From contig CAVBGA010000152.1 of NCBI GenBank assembly GCA_963594675.1, forward strand, positions 1 through 20,519: DNA of 20,519 bases, read 5' to 3'. Positions 15,360 to 20,519 of this stretch are shown piece after piece. A program made the position numbers and the translations under genes. Each line of letters begins with the position of its first letter. Position 1 is the stretch's first letter. The notes beneath the pieces are model-generated. The model saw only the letters and a list, made by a program, of their open reading frames with translations. It did not search any database and was not told where the DNA came from. The stretch is from Ruminococcus_G sp963594675. GTDB taxonomy: Bacteria; Bacillota; Clostridia; Lachnospirales; Lachnospiraceae.

Positions 15360-15376
15360 TGTTACAGAAATATTAC
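15360..15376 (+). promoter_or_regulatory. WalR-like box upstream of the -35
   Basis: TGTTAC-AGAAA-TATTAC resembles the WalR (YycF) direct repeat TGTWAH-N5-TGTWAH with one mismatch (A for G in the second half). It ends 8 bases before the -35, the position expected for an activator. Confidence 0.42.
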
Positions 15377-15384
15377 GTAAAAAC

Positions 15385-15413
15385 TTGACTTTGTGAATTT
15401 TCTGTGTTACCAT
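15385..15413 (+). promoter_or_regulatory. Promoter of the peptidoglycan hydrolase gene
   Basis: TTGACT (15385-15390), a 17-base spacer and TACCAT (15408-15413) with an extended TGT before it. Start of transcription would be near 15420, giving a leader of about 57 bases. Confidence 0.6.
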
Positions 15414-15428
15414 GTACGAGGTGTAAAG

Positions 15429-15445
15429 TGTTACACATTTGTTAC
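15429..15445 (+). promoter_or_regulatory. Perfect WalR-like box in the leader
   Basis: TGTTAC-ACATT-TGTTAC matches TGTWAH-N5-TGTWAH at every fixed position. The same area holds a 6-4-6 dyad GTGTAA-AGTG-TTACAC (15421-15436) over the predicted start point. Confidence 0.5.
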
Positions 15446-15476
15446 GAAATGAACACAGAAATATTAGAGGTGTTAA

Positions 15477-16925
15477 ATGAAAAAGAAAGTTGTTTGTTTA
15501 TTTTTAGCTGCGGTTATGACTTTGTCTTCTACTGCTTCCGTATTCGCAGTAACTAGCACAGAAGTCAGAAATGCAATTAATAGTAACGAGGAAGCTCTTG
15601 ATCAGACCTATGAAGCTATTGATAATCTTTCCAGTAAGCTTCAGACAGTAAACTCTCAGATTGATGTGATGAATGCAGATATGGTTGACCTTATGGTGAC
15701 TATCGACGGTGTTCAGTCCGATATTGATACCACAGAGCAGGCTATTAGTGATACACAGGATGCTCTTAAGATTACAAAGACACAGATCAAGACAACAAAG
15801 AAAGAGCTTAAGCAGGCGAAAGCGGACCGCGATTCTCAGTATGAGGATATGAAGGAACGTATCCAGTATATTTATATGAATGGCGGAGATGCTACATGGA
15901 TTTCCATGGCATTGTCTTCCGATAGTGATTTCTCTACGATTCTTGACCGTGCGGAGTATACACAGGATCTTCATGATTATGATAGAGAGAAACTTCAGGA
16001 GTATGTGAAGACTGTTAAGAAAGTTACAAAATTGAAGAAGAATCTTCAGAATCAGAAAGAGGACTATGAGGATCAGAAAGAGAACTTAAGTACTCAGAAA
16101 GAGAATCTGGTTCAGTATCAGGCAGATCTTGAGGATCAGCAGAATCAGTTGCAGGTAGCCATTAATCAGTGCAAGTCTGCTAGTGATGATTACAGTGCTC
16201 AGATTAAGGAAGCTAAGAGCCAGGCCAATGAGATCAGCAGTCTGATCGAGGAGCAGAATCAGCTTCTGGAAGAGGTTGAGGAAGCTGAGTATCAGGAATA
16301 TTTAGCAGAGCAGCAGCGTCAGGCTGAGGAAGAGGCAGCAGCTCAGGCGGCAGCAGAAGCAGCGGCAGAAGAGCAGGAAAGTCAAGAATCTTCTGATGAA
16401 AGCGACAATAGCTCAAGCGAGAGTGCGGACGATGAGTCTTCCGATAACGAATCTTCAGATAGTGAGGATTACGATAGCGAGGATTCCTCCAGCTCAGATG
16501 ATGAGACAGCTACTGAGACTGTAAGTACATCAAGTTCTTCCAGTTCTGAGTCATCAAGCTCCAGTTCTTCATCATCCAGCTCCATTGTTGATTATGCAGA
16601 CCAGTATGTAGGCAATCCTTATTCATGGGGTGGTAACTCCCTGACAAGCGGAATCGATTGTTCACACTTTGTATATCAGGTTCTGAAGAATACAGGTAAC
16701 TACAGCGGTGGTTATACAACTTCTGCAGGTTGGAGAAGTATTGGAACAGAGGTAAGTAGCCTTGCAGAAGCTCAGGCAGGAGATGTTATCTGTTACTCAG
16801 GTCATGTAGGAATCTATGATGGTAACGGTAAGATCGTAGAGGCTAAGGGTAGCGCATATGGTATCACACATGATCGTGCTGCAGATTGCAAGCAGATTGT
16901 TTCTATTAGACGTGTGACCAGCTAA
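15477..16925 (+). CDS. Secreted CwlO-like NlpC/P60 peptidoglycan hydrolase
   Basis: A 482-aa exported cell-wall hydrolase, probably a D,L-endopeptidase. A signal peptide (about residues 1-24) leads into a long coiled coil (about 25-290), then an Ala/Gln/Glu-rich stretch and a Ser/Asp/Glu linker (about 302-375). The C-terminal NlpC/P60 domain (about 376-482) has nucleophile Cys395 (GIDCSHF) and His443 (GHVGIY). The usual third polar residue region reads IVEAKG, with Glu455 where His or Asn is common. The coiled coil plus NlpC/P60 layout is that of CwlO/PcsB-type enzymes controlled by FtsEX and needed for growth. AGAGG (15466-15470) lies 6 bases before the ATG. A strong hairpin terminator ends the gene. 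WalR-like boxes upstream fit known regulation of CwlO in Bacillus; that extension is inference. Confidence 0.9.
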   Translation: MKKKVVCLFLAAVMTLSSTASVFAVTSTEVRNAINSNEEALDQTYEAIDNLSSKLQTVNSQIDVMNADMVDLMVTIDGVQSDIDTTEQAISDTQDALKITKTQIKTTKKELKQAKADRDSQYEDMKERIQYIYMNGGDATWISMALSSDSDFSTILDRAEYTQDLHDYDREKLQEYVKTVKKVTKLKKNLQNQKEDYEDQKENLSTQKENLVQYQADLEDQQNQLQVAINQCKSASDDYSAQIKEAKSQANEISSLIEEQNQLLEEVEEAEYQEYLAEQQRQAEEEAAAQAAAEAAAEEQESQESSDESDNSSSESADDESSDNESSDSEDYDSEDSSSSDDETATETVSTSSSSSSESSSSSSSSSSSIVDYADQYVGNPYSWGGNSLTSGIDCSHFVYQVLKNTGNYSGGYTTSAGWRSIGTEVSSLAEAQAGDVICYSGHVGIYDGNGKIVEAKGSAYGITHDRAADCKQIVSIRRVTS

Positions 16926-16941
16926 TAAAAGTGTAGATTTT

Positions 16942-16972
16942 AGGCGTTGTACGAAAGTACAGCGCCTTTTTC
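16942..16972 (+). terminator. Strong terminator after the NlpC/P60 gene
   Basis: An 11-bp stem (16942-16952 with 16957-16967, one G-U pair) closes on a GAAA tetraloop and is followed by a T run. It separates the hydrolase from the next promoter. Confidence 0.92.
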
Positions 16973-16999
16973 TATGTCAAAGTATATAGTGGACTTACA

Positions 17000-17029
17000 T
17001 TGACACAAGTGCAATAAGGGTTATATAAT
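17000..17029 (+). promoter_or_regulatory. Consensus promoter abutting the second NAGPA gene
   Basis: TTGACA (17000-17005) and TATAAT (17024-17029) with an 18-base spacer. The expected start point (about 17036) is 2 bases before the ATG at 17038. Confidence 0.8.
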
Positions 17030-17037
17030 TCATAATC

Positions 17038-18780
17038 ATGAAGAAATCAATAAAATTAAAGAATTTTAAAAGTTTAAAAGAAAAAATCAATAAAAAAAGG
17101 CTTTTAGTCCTAGGAGCGGTAGTGGTTGTAATTTTAGGGGGCTGCTTTATTTCCCGCGGATTACAGGTGGAGGTGATTGATGGACCGGTTTATGAGAAGG
17201 ATACCCTGACAAAATCGGATTTGAAGGTAACTTCGATTTCTCTTTTTGGCATTCCTAGGACTGTAACTCATTATTCCTTTACCCAAAGTGAAGAGGGAAT
17301 AGATTTGAACTACCAATTGGTGAAGAAAAAGCAGAAGTTGGATATTGTGGCATTGAAAGAATTGAAGGCCACTTACGATGGATCTCTATATCAATGGGAT
17401 GCGCCGGATGAGAAAAATATTTCTGTTACAGCTGTTTTCGCAGATGGCAGTGAAAAAGAGGTAGAAGATTTTTCATGTGACCTACCGGAGGAAGTCGATG
17501 AGGATAGCAGTGTTGAGGTCAGCTGTCTGTATGGAGAGACCGATCTACAGTTAAGTCCTATTAAAGTAGACCATTTAGAGGCAACATACAAGGGCTCCGT
17601 TTACCAGGGCGAGAAATTTAAACCTAAAAAAGTTCGATTAAAATTGGTTTATACAGACGGAGAAAAGAAGAAAGTTAAAGATTTTACTGTGGAGGAGGCC
17701 TCTACGGTAGATGATACCAAAGAGGTTGCAGTTTCCAGCCGTTATGGGGATACCATTTGTACGATTCAGGCCATTGGCGTCAATTGGGTAGAGTTAGATA
17801 GTGATAGTGGTGCCTACGAAGAAGATACCTTATCAGATATGAATATGATTTTTCATTATGACGATGGGGAAGAGAAGAAGATTTCAGCGGATCAGGTAAG
17901 TTTCGAAGATGATACCAGCAGAGAACTAGTATATGGAGAAAATACCTTTAACTTCAGTTATGGTGGCAAGACCTATAGTCTGACAGTGGATGCCAAGCAT
18001 ACCACCAAAGTCATTCGGGCCAAGAGAAAGAATAAAGAAGAAGTAGAAAAGGCAGATTATAGTCACATTACAGAAAATATTTATGTGACAGTTACTAAAC
18101 ATGTGACGGAGGATGCCTACTATTATCTTAGTCATATTGTCATCAACTATCCGGAGCAGATTCATGCAGGACTTTCTAATGATAGCTATGGGGGAGAGAG
18201 AGAACGCCCCAGCAGGGCCAGCAAACGTCTGAACTGGGTTATTGGAAGTAATGGATCAAATTTTGACTATAGTACAGGTAAGCCCACCTATGCTAATATT
18301 AAAATAAAAAATAGTCAGATTATGGACGATAGCAAGGATACAAGCAATGGTATGGAAATCTGCCTCACCAAGGATGGGGAGTTGTATTCTCCAACTTCAG
18401 GAACCACAGCAGAAAACCTCTTAGCCAATGGAGTGACAGATACCTTTTGCTGTGGAGATTCTTTATTGGTTTCTGATGGAAAGCGTGCCTTTGATTGTTC
18501 TACTATGACAGCTCGTTATCCCCGTACCGCCATTGGCATGGTGGAGGCCTGTGAATACTATCTGGTAACGGCAGGCTCTGGAAATTACAAGGGTGGTATG
18601 ACCTATCAGGAAATCCAGGATCTTTTTATGGATCTGGGCTGTACCTTCGGAAAATGTATGGATGGCGGTGGATCTTCCTCTTTGGTATTTGAAAATAAAT
18701 TGATTAACACACCGGCAACCTCCGAGGAGAGACCGGTGGTGGATTTTCTTTATTTCACAGATATTGTTACCTATGGATAA
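17038..18780 (+). CDS. Membrane-anchored Ig-like repeat / NAGPA phosphodiester glycosidase protein
   Basis: A 580-aa envelope protein. A Lys-rich N-terminus precedes one hydrophobic segment (about residues 22-38) containing ILGGC, so it is either a signal anchor or, if Cys36 is processed, a lipoprotein. Three related beta domains with the pattern YxGxxY...DG-E-K-V-DF (about 100-310) resemble bacterial Ig-like repeats. The NAGPA domain (about 335-580) has NGSNF (405-409), PRTAIGM (495-501) and DGGGSS (542-547). It likely cleaves a phosphodiester-linked sugar at the cell surface; the substrate is unknown. The C-terminal half closely parallels the protein encoded at 9392. ATG 17038 is the only possible start in frame after an upstream stop, yet it has no ribosome-binding site. 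It is 13 bases from the next gene and likely heads an operon with the hydrolase-like protein and the LytTR regulator. Confidence 0.87.
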   Translation: MKKSIKLKNFKSLKEKINKKRLLVLGAVVVVILGGCFISRGLQVEVIDGPVYEKDTLTKSDLKVTSISLFGIPRTVTHYSFTQSEEGIDLNYQLVKKKQKLDIVALKELKATYDGSLYQWDAPDEKNISVTAVFADGSEKEVEDFSCDLPEEVDEDSSVEVSCLYGETDLQLSPIKVDHLEATYKGSVYQGEKFKPKKVRLKLVYTDGEKKKVKDFTVEEASTVDDTKEVAVSSRYGDTICTIQAIGVNWVELDSDSGAYEEDTLSDMNMIFHYDDGEEKKISADQVSFEDDTSRELVYGENTFNFSYGGKTYSLTVDAKHTTKVIRAKRKNKEEVEKADYSHITENIYVTVTKHVTEDAYYYLSHIVINYPEQIHAGLSNDSYGGERERPSRASKRLNWVIGSNGSNFDYSTGKPTYANIKIKNSQIMDDSKDTSNGMEICLTKDGELYSPTSGTTAENLLANGVTDTFCCGDSLLVSDGKRAFDCSTMTARYPRTAIGMVEACEYYLVTAGSGNYKGGMTYQEIQDLFMDLGCTFGKCMDGGGSSSLVFENKLINTPATSEERPVVDFLYFTDIVTYG

Positions 18781-18793
18781 AGGAGAATTTTCT

Positions 18794-19711
18794 ATGATGA
18801 ATCATAATAAGGCCACTATGGAACAAGATGGATTTGAGGGAAGGTTCTATATATCTTCCGACTATGAACAGACCTGCATCATTGTTCTTAATGAGAAAGG
18901 GGAACAAAGTCCATTTGCCAAGGCGATGATCAAGTGGGTCTTGGATAACGATTGCAATGCCCTATATTTTAGCTACGGTGCCTCCAAAGGCGAGGGAGGT
19001 ATTTGTGATTTCCCTATAGATCAGGTGGAATGCGCTCTGGCTTGGCTGCATCGAAAAGGTGTTCGGAAGATAGGAATTATGGGCATAGGTTACGGTGGTA
19101 ATCTGGCCTTAACCGCCGCTTGCCTTCTTTCCAATATTACTTTGACCATTGCCTTTTCTGCCATTGATTTTGTGACAGAGGGATTTACCGGAAAGAAAGG
19201 CAGTGAAGTGCCGGCGGGGAAAAGCTGTTATAGCTGGCGTGGTGAGGAAATCCCCTGGCAGCCTTTTTATCTAAAGGGAGAGGAACATAAACAGCTAAAA
19301 TTGGATGAAAGCCGGAAATATAGAGAACTTCGAAGCCTTGGCATTTATCGCAGCATGGAACAAAAGACGGAGCTTAAGGAAGGCGTCATGCTTCCCATAG
19401 AGATGATTCAGGGTGCTCTTTATATTTTTGCTGCGGCGGATGATTCTATATGGGATTCGGCTCATTTTGCTTGGCGAATAAAAAAAAGACTGGAAGAAAA
19501 GGGCAGTAGGGGAATTTATAAGGTGCACATCTATCGTTTGGGAACCCATTTGCTGATTCCTGAAAGCATGTTTAATCTAACCGTACCTTTGGCAGGACAG
19601 TTGATGACGAAGGTCTTTCAGTCTGGAAGAAAGCATGGGAAAGAATGCCGGAAGAATCGGGAAGATGTAGATGAAAAGATTCGGCTTGCTATCAGGAAAT
19701 GGAAGGGATAA
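18794..19711 (+). CDS. BAAT-like alpha/beta-hydrolase fold protein lacking the nucleophile Ser
   Basis: A 305-aa alpha/beta-hydrolase fold protein similar to the acyl-CoA thioester hydrolase/BAAT C-terminal family. The elbow reads GIGYGG (residues 97-102), where family members have GxSxG, so the nucleophile position is Gly99 (codon GGT, one base from AGT). The acid (Asp216/Asp217 in AAADDSIW) and His252 (GTHLLIP) are kept. It may be an inactive, binding-only or differently acting homologue. The C-terminus is rich in Lys and Arg. ATG 18794 has AAAGGAG 8 bases upstream; an ATG at 18764 would overlap the preceding gene and lacks a site. It is probably co-transcribed with the NAGPA gene and the regulator 29 bases downstream. 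Family assignment is moderately sure; substrate unknown. Confidence 0.75.
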   Translation: MMNHNKATMEQDGFEGRFYISSDYEQTCIIVLNEKGEQSPFAKAMIKWVLDNDCNALYFSYGASKGEGGICDFPIDQVECALAWLHRKGVRKIGIMGIGYGGNLALTAACLLSNITLTIAFSAIDFVTEGFTGKKGSEVPAGKSCYSWRGEEIPWQPFYLKGEEHKQLKLDESRKYRELRSLGIYRSMEQKTELKEGVMLPIEMIQGALYIFAAADDSIWDSAHFAWRIKKRLEEKGSRGIYKVHIYRLGTHLLIPESMFNLTVPLAGQLMTKVFQSGRKHGKECRKNREDVDEKIRLAIRKWKG

Positions 19712-19740
19712 TATAGTGGTATATAGGGAGGAGAACAAGT

Positions 19741-20481
19741 ATGTTTCGGATCGCTATTTGCGACAATAGTCCAAAGGATCTTCAAAGAAATCTTGATGTC
19801 GTAGAAAAGTGGACCAGGGAAGTTCATGGAAAGGACATCATGATTGATGTTTTTCAAAATGTAGGAGATCTTCTTTGTAGTCATAATCTGGAAAAGTATG
19901 CCCTTATGATTCTGGATATTCTGATGCCGAAAGAAAGTGGGATTGATTTTGCCAGAGCCATCCGCCGCAAGGGAGATGATACTATGGTAATCTTTGTCTC
20001 CGCCACTACTGAGTATGCCATGGAAGCTTTTGGTATTCAGGCCCTTGGCTATGTGAATAAACCAGTAAAGTATCATGAGATAAAGAATCTCTTGGATCGG
20101 GCACGGGTTATTTATGATGCCCGCCCTCAAAAGACCATGAATATCCTGTCCAATGAGGGACCGGTAAAAATCGATCTTATGGATCTGGTTTGCGTGGAAA
20201 ATAGTAATCGAAAGATACGCTATAGTCTGAGAGATGGTCGTTGCGTGGAGGTAAGTCGGAGAATCGGAATTTTTGAAGAAATGATAGAGCCCATTCCCTC
20301 GGAAAAGAATTTTGTACAGACCCACAAGTCCTACTTTGTCAATTTGCGCTATATTAAGCAAGTGCAGGATCATCAGGTGCTGATGGATAATGGCATGGAG
20401 ATTCCGGTGGCTAAGAGAAGACTGAAGGAATTACAGAATCGTTATATTGCCTATACTTTTGAGGGAAGCGATCACTCATGA
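19741..20481 (+). CDS. LytTR-family response regulator (AgrA-like)
   Basis: A 246-aa two-component regulator. The receiver domain (about residues 1-120) has the phospho-acceptor Asp59 (ILDILMPKESG), Lys107 (NKPVK) and an acidic pair that reads Cys-Asp-Asn at the start. The LytTR DNA-binding domain (about 135-240) has HKSYFVNLRYIKQV. Such regulators often control peptide signalling, bacteriocins or cell-envelope genes. GGGAGGA (19726-19732) lies 8 bases before the ATG. The stop overlaps the next start (ATGA), usual for a coupled sensor kinase gene. Direct control of the upstream NAGPA operon is a guess. Confidence 0.92.
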   Translation: MFRIAICDNSPKDLQRNLDVVEKWTREVHGKDIMIDVFQNVGDLLCSHNLEKYALMILDILMPKESGIDFARAIRRKGDDTMVIFVSATTEYAMEAFGIQALGYVNKPVKYHEIKNLLDRARVIYDARPQKTMNILSNEGPVKIDLMDLVCVENSNRKIRYSLRDGRCVEVSRRIGIFEEMIEPIPSEKNFVQTHKSYFVNLRYIKQVQDHQVLMDNGMEIPVAKRRLKELQNRYIAYTFEGSDHS

Positions 20482-20519
20482 GTCATTTTATTTTGTACCA
20501 TATATCCATGGGATATCAG
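20478..20519 (+). CDS. Start of a downstream gene, possibly a sensor kinase (3' end outside window)
   Basis: ATG 20478 overlaps the response regulator stop by ATGA and has GAGGGA (20461-20466) 11 bases upstream. Only 14 residues are visible (MSHFILYHISMGYQ), beginning with a hydrophobic character. A membrane-bound histidine kinase partner would be the usual neighbour of a LytTR regulator, but the fragment is too short to show it. Confidence 0.5.
   Translation, partial: MSHFILYHISMGYQ

Noticed and set aside
19618..20373. 251-aa open frame on the minus strand opposite the response regulator
   Set aside because: It overlaps a clear receiver/LytTR gene and the end of the hydrolase gene; the translation has no family features.
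1..20519. CRISPR array or tandem repeat locus
   Set aside because: No regularly spaced direct repeats were found; the only repetitive DNA is the Ser/Asp/Glu-coding linker.

Overview
The window looks like a chromosome segment from a low-to-medium G+C Firmicute, most likely a clostridial gut bacterium of the Lachnospiraceae type. This is inferred from the strong Shine-Dalgarno sequences (GGAGG type), the tail and lysis gene style, the BspA-type leucine-rich repeats, the CwlO-like NlpC/P60 hydrolase and the TatD-associated radical SAM protein. All supported genes lie on the + strand. No species can be named from sequence alone.

Positions 1-6890 are the 3' end of a prophage late operon: a large fibronectin-like tail protein (5' end outside the window), a baseplate/hub-like protein, an OB-fold tail-fibre protein, a small membrane protein, a holin, and a three-domain endolysin (tail lysozyme, CHAP, peptidoglycan-binding), closed by an intrinsic terminator. 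The genes overlap or are closely spaced.

Positions 6900-7990 look like a moron-type cassette added after the lysis module. It begins with a perfect consensus sigma-A promoter (TTGACA-N17-TATAAT) carrying a 5-4-5 dyad in the spacer. It then encodes two tiny single-pass membrane peptides (37 and 28 aa), a 65-aa XRE/HTH regulator overlapping the second peptide, a 43-aa acidic protein and a second HTH gene broken by one TGA codon. GC-rich hairpins separate these units. An IS30-family element with a complete DD(33)E transposase (about 7988-9145) follows.

A tRNA-Pro(GGG) gene with its own promoter and terminator (9178-9341) marks the change to what looks like ordinary host chromosome. From there the order is: a secreted LRR/Ig-like/phosphodiester-glycosidase (NAGPA) protein; a pyridoxal/pyridoxamine kinase coupled to a TatD-associated radical SAM protein; an acetolactate synthase pair (ilvB-ilvN); a secreted CwlO-like peptidoglycan hydrolase whose promoter carries WalR-like boxes; a second membrane-anchored NAGPA protein with Ig-like repeats, whose promoter suggests a nearly leaderless mRNA; an alpha/beta-hydrolase-like protein that has lost its nucleophile serine; and a LytTR response regulator overlapping the first codons of a further gene that runs off the window.

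Functionally, the right half combines cell-envelope work (two NAGPA exoproteins, one peptidoglycan hydrolase, a LytTR system) with branched-chain amino acid and B6 metabolism. The most distinctive observations are the small-peptide/XRE cassette with its dyad promoter, the two NAGPA paralogues on different N-terminal scaffolds, the WalR-like sites, and the active-site substitutions in the IlvB-like and hydrolase-like proteins.
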